In this document: positions 36,559 to 45,140 of the stretch, one piece after another | Layout: the number at the start of each line of letters is the position of its first letter | Numbering within the stretch: the stretch's first letter is position 1 | Assembly (NCBI RefSeq): GCF_015680405.1 | Contig: NZ_JADLJS010000002.1 | Coordinates: 243,888 to 307,887, forward strand | DNA: 64,000 nucleotides | Direction: 5' to 3' | Source of the DNA: Pseudomonas pudica | GTDB taxonomy: Bacteria > Pseudomonadota > Gammaproteobacteria > Pseudomonadales > Pseudomonadaceae | Translations under genes and position numbers: made by a program | The notes under the pieces: generated by a model | Seen by the model: only the letters and a program-made list of their open reading frames with translations | Database searches by the model: none | What the model was told of the DNA's origin: nothing

Positions 36559-37757
36559 ACCGACCCTGGGTAGACGGCAACAGCGTGCAGTTGCTGATCA
36601 ATGGCGAGCAATACTACCCCCGCGTGTTCGAGGCCATGGCCCAGGCGCGGGAAGAAATCCTGCTGGAGACCTTCATCATCTTCGACGACAAGGTTGGCCA
36701 GCAATTGCAGCAGGTACTGATTGATGCCGCCCGCCGCGGCGTACGCGTCGAAGTGGCCGTGGATGGCTACGGCACGGCCGACCTGCCTGAAGCATTCATT
36801 GCGGCCATGACCGATGCCGGCGTCAGTTTCCATGCCTTCGACCCGCAGCCGCGGCTGGTGGGCATGCGCACCAACCTGTTCCGGCGCCTGCACCGCAAGA
36901 TCGTGGTGATCGATGGCGAGCGGGCCTTCATTGGCGGCATCAACTACAGCGCCGACCATCTGGGCGACTTTGGCCCCATGGCCAAGCAGGACTATGCCGT
37001 GGAGGTCGTCGGCCCGGTGGTGGCACAGGTTCATGCCTCCAGCAAGCGCCTGATGTCACCGGTGCTGCAGCCGCCCAGCGCGGTAAGGCCATTGACCGAG
37101 CCTGCCGGTACCTGCACCGCCGTGCTGGTCGAGCGCGACAACAAGGTGCGCAGCACCGATATCGAGGCCCACTACCTGCAGGCGTTTCGCAGTGCCCGAC
37201 GGCGCATCGTGGTGGCCAATGCTTATTTCTTCCCGGGCTACCGGCTGATGCGTGAATTGCGCAATGCGTCCCGGCGCGGCGTGGAGGTACGGCTGATCCT
37301 GCAGGGCCAGCCAGACATGCGCTGGGTACGGGCGTTGTCGCGGCTGCTGTACAACTACCTGCTGCGCGACGGTGTGGCCATTCACGAGTACTGCCAGCGG
37401 CCACTGCACGGCAAGGTGGCGCTGGTGGACGATGAGTGGGCCACGGTCGGCTCCAGCAACCTGGACCCGTTGAGCCTGTCGTTCAACCTGGAGGCCAACC
37501 TGTTCATCCGCGACCGCGACTTCAACCAGCAGCTCAACCAGCACCTGCAGATGCTGGCCAGCGAACAATGCAAGCCGGTCACCTTGGAACGCATGGTGCG
37601 CGGTTACTGGTGGCGGGCGCCGCTGATTTTCCTGTGCTTCCACGTTATTCGCCATTTCCCGCGGATTGCCGGTTGGTTTCCGGCGCACCGCCAGCACTTG
37701 CGCTCGGTGCAGCCGGAGGCCGAGGCACAGGGTGACTATCACGAGGGCAAGACCTGA
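36555..37757 (+). CDS. clsB: Cardiolipin synthase B
   Basis: A 400-residue phospholipase D superfamily enzyme that makes cardiolipin from phosphatidyl donors at the inner membrane. Two HKD motifs are clear: HRKIVVIDGERAFIGG (about residue 115) and HGKVALVDDEWATVGSSN (about 285). The N-terminus NRPWVDGNSVQLLINGEQYYPRVFEAMAQA matches ClsB/YbhO and lacks the transmembrane helices of ClsA. GTG 36555 overlaps the previous stop as GTGA; the next ATG overlaps its stop. Confidence 0.94.
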   Translation: MNRPWVDGNSVQLLINGEQYYPRVFEAMAQAREEILLETFIIFDDKVGQQLQQVLIDAARRGVRVEVAVDGYGTADLPEAFIAAMTDAGVSFHAFDPQPRLVGMRTNLFRRLHRKIVVIDGERAFIGGINYSADHLGDFGPMAKQDYAVEVVGPVVAQVHASSKRLMSPVLQPPSAVRPLTEPAGTCTAVLVERDNKVRSTDIEAHYLQAFRSARRRIVVANAYFFPGYRLMRELRNASRRGVEVRLILQGQPDMRWVRALSRLLYNYLLRDGVAIHEYCQRPLHGKVALVDDEWATVGSSNLDPLSLSFNLEANLFIRDRDFNQQLNQHLQMLASEQCKPVTLERMVRGYWWRAPLIFLCFHVIRHFPRIAGWFPAHRQHLRSVQPEAEAQGDYHEGKT

Positions 37758-38704
37758 TGGCGCGAAAACACTGGCAAACCTGGGGCAAACGGCTGTTCAC
37801 CCTGGCATTCCTGATCCTGATCCCTGCGCTGCTGTACCTGCTGGCGCGCAACCTGGACTGGAACGAAGTGCGCCAGTCGTTGCTGGCCTACAAGCCCGGT
37901 ACCCTGGCCATCGGCCTGGTGCTGGCAGCGTGCAGCTACCTGACATTTGCCAGTTACGACTTGCTGGCCCGGGCCTACACCGGCCACCAACTACCGGCTC
38001 GCCAGGTGCTGCCAGTGGCCTTCGTGTGCTATGCGTTCAACCTCAATTTCACCACTTGGGTGGGCGGCGTCGCCTTGCGCTACCGGCTGTATAGCCGCCT
38101 GGGCCTGGACACCGCAACCATCACGCGCATCCTCACCCTGGGCCTGCTGACCAACTGGATGGGCTACATGCTGCTGGCTGGCACGGTGTTCGCCTTGCGC
38201 CTGGTCGAGCTGCCCGCCAACTGGGCGGTGGGCGCCACCGGCCTGCAACTGATCGGCCTGGTATTGCTGGCGATTGCCGCAGGCTACCTGTTGGCCTGTG
38301 GTTTCGCCAAAAAGCGAACCTGGCGCTGGCGCGAGCATGAGGTAACGCTGCCGTCGCTGCGCCTTGCGCTGTGCCAGGTGGTACTGGGTGCCAGCAACTG
38401 GGCGCTGATGGCACTGCTGATCTTCTGGCTGCTGCCTGGCGAAGCCTTCTACCCGTCGATACTTGGCATCCTGCTGATCAGTTGCGTTGCCGGTGTGGTC
38501 GCGCATATCCCGGCCGGGCTGGGTGTGCTGGAAACGGTGTTCCTGGCCCTGCTGCACGGGCAGCTTGCGCAAGGCACGCTGGTGGCGGCCCTGCTGGGCT
38601 ACCGCACGCTGTACTACCTGGTGCCGCTATTGCTGGCGGTGCTTACCTACCTGATCCTGGAGAAACGCGCCAAGGCCATGCGCCGGCGTGACAAGCCGGC
38701 CTAG
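37757..38704 (+). CDS. ybhN: YbhN-like inner-membrane protein (UPF0104/LPG-synthase TM domain)
   Basis: A 315-residue membrane protein with about eight helices, related to the transmembrane half of lysyl-phosphatidylglycerol synthases. Motifs include YDLLARAYTGHQLPARQVLPVAFVCYAFNLNFT, GVALRYRLYSRLGLD and AHIPAGLGVLETVFLALL. In E. coli ybhN neighbours clsB; a role in lipid flipping or anionic-lipid handling is suspected. ATG overlaps the clsB stop by one base. Confidence 0.9.
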   Translation: MARKHWQTWGKRLFTLAFLILIPALLYLLARNLDWNEVRQSLLAYKPGTLAIGLVLAACSYLTFASYDLLARAYTGHQLPARQVLPVAFVCYAFNLNFTTWVGGVALRYRLYSRLGLDTATITRILTLGLLTNWMGYMLLAGTVFALRLVELPANWAVGATGLQLIGLVLLAIAAGYLLACGFAKKRTWRWREHEVTLPSLRLALCQVVLGASNWALMALLIFWLLPGEAFYPSILGILLISCVAGVVAHIPAGLGVLETVFLALLHGQLAQGTLVAALLGYRTLYYLVPLLLAVLTYLILEKRAKAMRRRDKPA

Positions 38705-38738
38705 AGCTGGCAAGGGCCACTGGCCCCGGAGGTGACAA

Positions 38739-39167
38739 ATGCCTGGTGCTGTCTTGAAGCCGATGTTGATACTGATGATGACCAGCCTGGTCAGCGGCCA
38801 GGCCCTGGCCGAAGCCTGCAACGTGCTCACCCGCTCCTCCAGCGAGGCAGTCACGCCGGTGGAGCGGCACAGCTGCTACAGCTACAGCAACCTGCCCGCC
38901 GAAGCGATCAACTGGTCATGCAGCAACGAGAGCAAGGACATGCTAAACAGTGAAAAGCACAAGGTCGCGCGTTGTGCGGATGGCAGCGTTGGCAGCTGCA
39001 TCGCACCGTTGACCCAGGAGGCATTGGCCAACCCCAAGGCGGCTGGCGGTGACAAACCGGCGTTGCCCAAGGATGCGCGAGTGATCACCTACTACTACGA
39101 CACCCCCAGCCTGGGCCAGGCCCGCACCGATTGCGAGCGTAACAACGGCATCTGGCAGACTCACTGA
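38739..39167 (+). CDS. Secreted Cys-containing protein, unknown
   Basis: A 142-residue protein with signal peptide (MPGAVLKPMLILMMTSLVSGQALA) and several Cys (ACNVL, HSCYSYS, NWSCSNES, RCADGSVGSC, DCERN) that could form disulfides in the periplasm. No family recognised. GGAGGTGACAA supports the start. It lies 34 bases after ybhN and may be the last gene of that operon. A REP pair follows. Confidence 0.75.
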   Translation: MPGAVLKPMLILMMTSLVSGQALAEACNVLTRSSSEAVTPVERHSCYSYSNLPAEAINWSCSNESKDMLNSEKHKVARCADGSVGSCIAPLTQEALANPKAAGGDKPALPKDARVITYYYDTPSLGQARTDCERNNGIWQTH

Positions 39168-39192
39168 TTCTGCAGGCTCGCGCGCTGCTTTT

Positions 39193-39310
39193 TGTGGGAG
39201 CGGCCTTGCGTCGCGAAAGGGCCGCAGCGCGGCCCCAGGATTTCAGCTTCGCACGGAAAATTGCCGGGGCCGCTTTGCGGCCCTTTCGCGACACAAGGCC
39301 GCTCCCACAG
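39193..39310. repeat. REP inverted pair
   Basis: TGTGGGAGCGGCCTTGCGTC faces GACACAAGGCCGCTCCCACA, with inner AAAGGGCCGC / GCGGCCCTTT copies. Confidence 0.85.
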
Positions 39311-39360
39311 GATCATCACAGCCCTATAGACCTATGCAGAACCTATGGGACGGCGATGTT

Positions 39361-39585
39361 TCAGGGCGAAATCGGGTCACTCGCCGGGAAGGTCTCGTCC
39401 AGCGCATTGTCCACCGCGCTTTCCCCCGTCTTTTCGCCACAGTGGCAATCAGGCATCCGGCACGGCTCGCCATTGCGATGCCCGCTGGCACAGGCCTCGC
39501 AGCAATATACCTTGCCTTCGAGTTGCAAGGCATTGGCATCCACGGTGCAGGAACAATGAGCACAGGCACAACGTACCTCGTTCAT
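39361..39585 (-). CDS. Bacterial metallothionein
   Basis: A 74-residue Cys/His protein of the BmtA type: CACAHCSCTV, YCCEACASGH and CRMPDCHCG give ten Cys and several His for a Zn/Cd cluster. A ~25-residue C-terminal extension (GESAVDNALDETFPASDPISP) is outside the metal fold. Cytosolic metal buffer. Its ATG overlaps the stop of the acidic protein gene (ATGA), so the two are coupled. Confidence 0.93.
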   Translation of the reverse strand: MNEVRCACAHCSCTVDANALQLEGKVYCCEACASGHRNGEPCRMPDCHCGEKTGESAVDNALDETFPASDPISP

Positions 39586-40058
39586 GGCTTGCTCTCCTCG
39601 TCATCGATCACGTCATCGATCACGTCATCGGTCCACGGTTCGCCATCCAGCGGCGCGGAACGGGCCAGTTCGGCTTCGTCCAGGCCTATGCCGCCGCCAA
39701 TCTCATTGGCTTCGACCCGCCTCAGGGTCTTGTCTGCAGGGCCGCCGCTGCCGCCCGGTTCGTGCGGGTCGCGGGCGCCGGTTTCGTCCAGCAGGGTGTC
39801 CGGGCTCAGGTCGTCGTAGGTGACGTTGTCCTCGTGCAGGCTATCGCTCAACGCCTCGCCGCCGGTCATGCCGCTTTCGGCCACGCGCCGCGGTGGGAAC
39901 TCGCGTGCCACGTCCGCGGCCGGTCGCTCGTCACCCACACGCCCCTCGCGTTCATCCAGGCGCTCGTCGAAGTCCAGTTCATGCACGCTACCCATGCGGT
40001 CTTCGGTGTCGTCGATTTCAGTGGGAGTATATGGCTTCGGTTCATCTGCTCGGGCCAT
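39582..40058 (-). CDS. Acidic disordered protein coupled to metallothionein
   Basis: A 158-residue very acidic, hydrophilic protein (MARADEPKPYTPTEIDDTEDRMG...). It ends DDVIDDVIDDEESKP, where a 12-base unit is repeated nearly three times. I recognise no domain; similar Pseudomonas proteins sometimes carry an 'HPr-related' label that I cannot support from this sequence. Overlap with the metallothionein start suggests metal or stress linkage. Confidence 0.75.
   Translation of the reverse strand: MARADEPKPYTPTEIDDTEDRMGSVHELDFDERLDEREGRVGDERPAADVAREFPPRRVAESGMTGGEALSDSLHEDNVTYDDLSPDTLLDETGARDPHEPGGSGGPADKTLRRVEANEIGGGIGLDEAELARSAPLDGEPWTDDVIDDVIDDEESKP
39599..39630 (-). repeat. 12-bp tandem repeat in acidic protein gene
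   Basis: CGTCATCGATCA occurs 2.7 times in tandem (plus-strand reading), encoding VIDD repeats on the minus strand. Confidence 0.85.
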
Positions 40059-40186
40059 GTGCGTTCTCCGTCAGGTGGGTTCATTCGGTCGACTGCACCT
40101 GCTGCTGGAAGATTCAGAGTTTTTTTGAACTACCGCTCGGGCTGTTGCCTCCCAGATTAGAGACTGCGAACCGCCCGGAGCCCGTC

Positions 40187-42679
40187 ATGGCCAAGCCCCT
40201 GCAGGAATATGCGCGCAAGCGCGACTTCAATGCCACGCCCGAGCCCAGCGGCAAGCGCAGCCGTGGCAAACGTGCCCATGCGCTGCAGTTCTGCATCCAG
40301 AAGCACGACGCCAGCCACCTGCACTACGACTTCCGCCTGGAGCTCGATGGCACGCTGAAAAGCTGGGCCATCCCCAAAGGGCCGTCGCTGGACCCCAAGG
40401 TGCGCCGCCTGGCCGTGCACGTGGAGGACCACCCGCTGGACTACGCCGACTTCGAAGGCCATATCCCCGAAGGCCACTACGGCGCAGGCGACGTGATCGT
40501 GTGGGACCGAGGCATCTGGGAGCCCGAAGGGGATGCGCATGAGGCCTATGCCAAGGGCAAGCTGCGTTTCCGCCTGCAAGGCGAAAAGCTCAGCGGTGTA
40601 TGGAACCTGTTCCGCACTCACCTGGCCGGCAAGAAGGAGCAGTGGATGCTGGTCAAGTCGCATGACGGCCAGGCGCGTAGCGAAGCCGACTACAGCATCG
40701 TCGACGCCCTGCCCGACAGCGTGCTCAGCGACCGCACGCTGGTGCCACGCAAGCCGGCAGCCAAAAAGGCCGCCGCGCCGCGTCGCAAAACTGCCAGCAA
40801 AGGCCGGAAGCTGCCTTTGCCTGCGCAGCTGCAGCCACAACTGGCGACCTTGGTCGACTCCCCGCCCAGTGGCGACTGGCGCTACGAGGTCAAATTCGAC
40901 GGTTACCGCATCCTTGCCCGCATCGACGGTGATGACGTGCGCCTGTTCACCCGCAACGGCCATGACTGGAGCGGCAAGATGCCCAGGCAGGTTGCCGCCT
41001 TGCGTGCGCTGGGCATCGATTCGGGCTGGCTCGATGGCGAGGTGGTGGTGGCCGGCGAAGACGGCGCGGCGGACTTCCAGGCGCTGCAGAACGCTTTCGA
41101 CACCGAGCACGACGAGCACATCACCTATTACCTGTTCGACCTGCCCTTCCTGGGCGGCCAGGACTTGCGGCAGTTACCGCTGCAGGACAGACGCACCACC
41201 TTGCAGCGTTTGCTGGAACACAACGAGTCGGATGTACTCAAGTACTCCGCCGACTTTGACCAGCCCGTCGAATCCCTGCTCGACAGCGCCTGCCGGCTGC
41301 AACTCGAAGGCCTGATCGGCAAGCGTGTCGACAGCCCCTACAGCGGCCGCCGCAGCCCCGACTGGATCAAGCTCAAGTGCAAGCAGCGCCAAGAGTTCGT
41401 GATCGTCGGCTACACCGACCCCAAAGGCAGCCGCAGCGGTTTCGGCGCCCTGCTGCTGGCCTTGCACGACCACGACAGCGGCGAGTTGCGCTATGCCGGC
41501 AAGGTCGGTACCGGCTTCAGTGCCACCACTCTGGCCAGCATCCATGCCCGGCTGAAACCGTTGGAAATCGCCAGGCCGGCCCTACCCAACCCGCCCACAG
41601 GGGCCGAAGCCCGAGGCGTGCACTGGCTTGAACCGCAACTGCTGGCTGAAGTCGCTTACGCCCAGATGACCCGTGACGGCATCGTGCGCCATTCGGTGTT
41701 CCACGGCCTGCGCGATGACAAACCGGCTACTGCCATCGACCTGGAGCGCCGCATGCCCGCCAAGACCCTGCCCAAGCGCAATCAGGCCAAGGCCCCCGAG
41801 CCCTTGGGCGAACTTCGCCTGACTCACCCCGAGCGGGTGATTGACCCCACCAGTGGCGTAACCAAACGAGAGGTCGCCGAGTACTATGCCGCAGTCAGCC
41901 AGTGGATCCTGCCCCAGCTCAAGGACCGCCCGGTGGCGCTGGTGCGCGCGCCGGACGGCCTGGCCGGGGAGCTGTTCTTCCAGAAGAACGCCGGCCAGCT
42001 GCATCTGCCCAACGTGCTCAGCTACGACAAGGCCGAGGCCGGCCAGGCGGCGATGGTCATCAACCGCGCCGACACCCTGCTGGGTGCCGTGCAGATGAAC
42101 ATGCTCGAGCTGCACACCTGGAACGCTACCGACAAGGACTTCGACAAGCCCGACCGCTTCGTCCTCGACCTGGACCCGGACCCGGCACTGCCGTGGAAAG
42201 CCATGCTCGAAGCCACCCAGCTGGCCCTGACCTTGCTGGATGAACTGGGGCTGAAGGTGTTTATCAAGACCAGTGGCGGCAAAGGCATGCACCTGGTCGT
42301 GCCCCTGACCCGGCGGGCCAGCTGGGATGAGGTCAAGGCGTTCAGCCACGCCATAGTCGATTACCTGGCCAGGCTGTTCCCAGACAGGCTCAGTGCCGTG
42401 TCCGGGCCCAAGAACCGAATCGGGCGCATCTTCATCGACTATCTGCGTAACGGCAAGGGTGCTACCACCGCCTGCGCGTATACCCTGCGCGCCCGCGAAG
42501 GCCTGCCGGTATCCGTGCCGATCTGGCGTGAGGAACTGCCGCAGCTCAAGGGCGCCAACCAGTGGAACATCGGCAACGTGCTTGAGCGCCTGGGCGATGT
42601 GGACGACCCGTGGGCGGAATATGGCAAGACAAGGCAATCGATCACCGTGGCCATGCGCAAGCAGCTGGGGCTGGCCTGA
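40187..42679 (+). CDS. ligD: ATP-dependent DNA ligase D (NHEJ)
   Basis: Multifunctional NHEJ ligase of 830 residues in the Pseudomonas order: phosphoesterase (about 30-155: FCIQKHDASHLHYDFRLELDG, EGHYGAGDVIVWDRG), ligase (about 215-520) with the adenylated Lys in YEVKFDGYR (Lys ~236), and polymerase/primase (about 540-830: TKREVAEYYAAV, LDLDPDP metal motif, KTSGGKGMHLVVPL). It works with Ku, encoded 3.4 kb away on the other strand, to seal double-strand breaks mainly in stationary phase. ATG 40187 was chosen at the conserved MAKPLQEYARKRDF; the upstream frame overlaps an opposing gene. Confidence 0.96.
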   Translation: MAKPLQEYARKRDFNATPEPSGKRSRGKRAHALQFCIQKHDASHLHYDFRLELDGTLKSWAIPKGPSLDPKVRRLAVHVEDHPLDYADFEGHIPEGHYGAGDVIVWDRGIWEPEGDAHEAYAKGKLRFRLQGEKLSGVWNLFRTHLAGKKEQWMLVKSHDGQARSEADYSIVDALPDSVLSDRTLVPRKPAAKKAAAPRRKTASKGRKLPLPAQLQPQLATLVDSPPSGDWRYEVKFDGYRILARIDGDDVRLFTRNGHDWSGKMPRQVAALRALGIDSGWLDGEVVVAGEDGAADFQALQNAFDTEHDEHITYYLFDLPFLGGQDLRQLPLQDRRTTLQRLLEHNESDVLKYSADFDQPVESLLDSACRLQLEGLIGKRVDSPYSGRRSPDWIKLKCKQRQEFVIVGYTDPKGSRSGFGALLLALHDHDSGELRYAGKVGTGFSATTLASIHARLKPLEIARPALPNPPTGAEARGVHWLEPQLLAEVAYAQMTRDGIVRHSVFHGLRDDKPATAIDLERRMPAKTLPKRNQAKAPEPLGELRLTHPERVIDPTSGVTKREVAEYYAAVSQWILPQLKDRPVALVRAPDGLAGELFFQKNAGQLHLPNVLSYDKAEAGQAAMVINRADTLLGAVQMNMLELHTWNATDKDFDKPDRFVLDLDPDPALPWKAMLEATQLALTLLDELGLKVFIKTSGGKGMHLVVPLTRRASWDEVKAFSHAIVDYLARLFPDRLSAVSGPKNRIGRIFIDYLRNGKGATTACAYTLRAREGLPVSVPIWREELPQLKGANQWNIGNVLERLGDVDDPWAEYGKTRQSITVAMRKQLGLA

Positions 42680-42733
42680 TGACGGCTTGCCTGCAGCGCT
42701 GCGCCCGCAGAGCCTCACCAAGGAGCCGAGCCC

Positions 42734-43777
42734 ATGAGCATCGTCCAGGATTTTGACCTGACCAACCTCGATCGCCTGCTGCGTGCCTTCGGCGAGCGGC
42801 AGCAACCGCTCAACCTGGATACCCAGTTGCCGCAACTGATCCAGGCACTGCAAGCCGACCACCTCGACCTCCTGCCCCTGCCCGGTCAGGGCAACACGCT
42901 ACGGCGTTGGCAAACACTGGCCCGGGTGGCAGGCTGTGACCTGGCCTTGGCCAAGTTGTACGAGGGCCACACGGACGCGTTGGCGATCCTTGCCGAATGC
43001 GCGGCTGCACACCACGCCGCCGAGGGTATATGGGGCGTGTGGGCCGCCGAACCGCCGGATGCCCGCGCCCGCATCGTGGCCCGTGATGGCGACCAGGTCC
43101 GCCTGGAGGGGCGCAAGGCCTGGTGCTCGGGCGCACTGCAGATCGACCGGGCGCTGGTCACGGCCTGGGACCAGCACGACCAGCCCCAGCTGGTGGCCAT
43201 CGAACTGTCCCATCCCAGCCAGGGCCTTGCCATAGACCGCTGGCAGGCCATTGGTATGGCCACCACCGCCAGTGTCGAAGTTGAATTCAACCAAACCCCT
43301 GGCATCGCCATTGGCCGTCCCGGGCAATACCTGTCACGCCCTGGGTTCTGGCATGGCGGTGCCGGCATTGCGGCATGCTGGTACGGCGCCGCCGAAGCCT
43401 TGGCCGACTACCTGCGTGAACACTGCCGCAACCCCCGCCCCGACCCACACGCCGATGCTCACCTGGGTGCGGTCGATGCCGCCTTGTACGGCGCCAGGGC
43501 GGCACTGCGCGAATGCGCGGCGTGGATCGACCACCAACCAGGCGCAGACGCCAGCTTCGAAGTGCGGCGCACCCGCGCCCAGGTGGAACAGGCGGTGGAA
43601 CAGGTGATCCACCACGTTGGCCGGGCGCTGGGCGCTACGCCTTTCTGCCGCGACAACCACTTTGCCCGGCTGAGCGCGGACTTGCCGGTGTTCCTGCGCC
43701 AGAGCCACGCCGAGCGCGACCTGGCGGCGCTCGGTGAGCAGTTGGCACAACAGCCGGCGGGAGTCTGGCAGCTATGA
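42734..43777 (+). CDS. Acyl-CoA dehydrogenase-like protein
   Basis: A 347-residue flavoprotein-type protein with the acyl-CoA dehydrogenase fold: GIWGVWAAEPPDARARIV (central sheet), KAWCSGALQIDRALVTAW, and helices ending with RRTRAQVEQAVEQVIHHVGRALGATPFCRDNHFARLSADLPVFLRQSHAERDLAALG. It is shorter than typical (~380) and I could not locate the catalytic Glu with confidence, so the substrate may not be a usual acyl-CoA. It begins 54 bases after ligD and its stop overlaps the deacetylase gene, making it the head of a four-gene cassette. Confidence 0.85.
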   Translation: MSIVQDFDLTNLDRLLRAFGERQQPLNLDTQLPQLIQALQADHLDLLPLPGQGNTLRRWQTLARVAGCDLALAKLYEGHTDALAILAECAAAHHAAEGIWGVWAAEPPDARARIVARDGDQVRLEGRKAWCSGALQIDRALVTAWDQHDQPQLVAIELSHPSQGLAIDRWQAIGMATTASVEVEFNQTPGIAIGRPGQYLSRPGFWHGGAGIAACWYGAAEALADYLREHCRNPRPDPHADAHLGAVDAALYGARAALRECAAWIDHQPGADASFEVRRTRAQVEQAVEQVIHHVGRALGATPFCRDNHFARLSADLPVFLRQSHAERDLAALGEQLAQQPAGVWQL

Positions 43778-44529
43778 GCGAGAACCTGATCCAGGCGAAC
43801 AGCGGTACGCCGTGGGCGGCCTGGCAGCAGGCTGCGCACCTGGCCAGGGCCACCTGGGTCACTCCGCAGCAGCTGTGCCCGCCGGGCCGTCGCCTGGTAC
43901 TGCTGGCTCCGCACCCCGATGACGAGATCCTCATGGCCGGTGGGTTGTTGGCGGGCTTCCATGGCCGGGAAGACGACCTAGTGCTGATCTCCGCCACCGA
44001 TGGTGAAGCCAGCCACCCAGGCTCGACCCACTGGAGCGAGCACCGCCTGCGCCGGCAAAGGCCGCTGGAGAGCCGCCATGCGCTGCAACAGCTTGACCTC
44101 GACCTCGGCCGCCTGGACTGGCGGCGGCTTCACCTCAAGGATGGCGCGTTGCCACGTGACGAGGCATTTCTGCTCAACCACCTGAGCCAGTTGCTTCGGC
44201 CTGACGACCTGCTGATGGCAACCTGGAGCGGCGATGGCCACTGTGACCACGAGGCAGTGGGCCGGGCTGCGGCGCAGGCAGCACGGGTGCGCAAGGTGCA
44301 ATGCCTGGAGGTCCCCGTGTGGGCCTGGCACTGGGCGCGACCGGACGACCCGCGCCTGCCTTGGCCAAGGGCTCACCGCATCCAGCTGGACGAGGCCAGC
44401 CTGGCCCGCAAGCGCAAGGCCCTGGCCGCCCATGTCAGCCAGCTGGAGCCGGATGGCCAGCGCCCGCCCGTACTGCCGCCGAATTTGCTGGATTGCCTGC
44501 TGCAACCTTTCGAACTGGTGTTCCTGTAA
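43774..44529 (+). CDS. PIG-L family deacetylase
   Basis: A 251-residue zinc-dependent N-deacetylase of the PIG-L/LmbE family. Metal motifs are LLAPHPDDEILMAGG (HPDDE, about residue 47) and WSGDGHCDHEAVGRAA (HxDH-like, about 155). The family removes acetyl groups from N-acetylglucosamine-type sugars (GPI, mycothiol, bacillithiol, teicoplanin). Coupled by ATGA to the acyl-CoA dehydrogenase-like gene and followed after 11 bases by a methyltransferase gene and a GT2 gene, implying an amino-sugar substrate. Confidence 0.93.
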   Translation: MSENLIQANSGTPWAAWQQAAHLARATWVTPQQLCPPGRRLVLLAPHPDDEILMAGGLLAGFHGREDDLVLISATDGEASHPGSTHWSEHRLRRQRPLESRHALQQLDLDLGRLDWRRLHLKDGALPRDEAFLLNHLSQLLRPDDLLMATWSGDGHCDHEAVGRAAAQAARVRKVQCLEVPVWAWHWARPDDPRLPWPRAHRIQLDEASLARKRKALAAHVSQLEPDGQRPPVLPPNLLDCLLQPFELVFL

Positions 44530-44540
44530 ATGGAGTTGTC

Positions 44541-45140
44541 ATGAGCCTCGACCCACAGTATTTCGCCGACCTGTACGCCAGCAGTGAAGACCCTTGGGCC
44601 TTTCGCACGCGCTGGTACGAAAAGCGCAAGCGCGAGCTGGTCATGGCCAGCCTGCCGCGCCAGTGCTACCAGCGCGTGTTCGAACCGGCTTGCGCCAATG
44701 GCGAGCTCAGCGCCTTGCTGGCCGAGCGTTGTGCCGACCTGTTGTGCCAGGACCTTGACCCTACTGCGGTAGCGCTGGCCGGTGAACGCTTGGCTGAGCT
44801 GAGCAATGTCTCGGTGGAGCTGGCGCGGCTGCCGGCGGACTGGCCGCGTGGGCATTTCGACCTGATCGTGTTGAGCGAAGTGGGTTACTACCTGGACCCG
44901 ACCGACTGGTTGCAGGTGATCGAACAGTCGGTGGCCAGCCTGACCTACGACGGCGGGCTGCTGGCCTGCCACTGGAAGCATCCCATCGCCGGCTGCCCGC
45001 AGGACGGGCGTGAAGTGCACCGCATGCTGGCGCGGCACCTTCCGCTGTATCTGCAGTTCCAGCATGACGAGGCGGACTTCCTACTGGAGTACTGGTCCGC
45101 TCAGCCCAGCGTGGTCGACCTGGACGAGACCTGCCCATGA
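44541..45140 (+). CDS. SAM-dependent methyltransferase (NodS-like)
   Basis: A 199-residue class I methyltransferase starting MSLDPQYFADLYASSEDPWAFRTRWYEKRKRE; that N-terminus plus FEPACANGELSALLAERC (motif I), LCQDLDPTAVALA (motif II), FDLIVLSEVGYYLD (motif IV) and LLACHWKHPIAG resemble the NodS family, which N-methylates deacetylated chitooligosaccharides. TGGAGTTGTC is its ribosome site. The adjacent deacetylase would expose the amine to be methylated, but this is inference. Stop overlaps the GT2 start. Confidence 0.9.
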   Translation: MSLDPQYFADLYASSEDPWAFRTRWYEKRKRELVMASLPRQCYQRVFEPACANGELSALLAERCADLLCQDLDPTAVALAGERLAELSNVSVELARLPADWPRGHFDLIVLSEVGYYLDPTDWLQVIEQSVASLTYDGGLLACHWKHPIAGCPQDGREVHRMLARHLPLYLQFQHDEADFLLEYWSAQPSVVDLDETCP

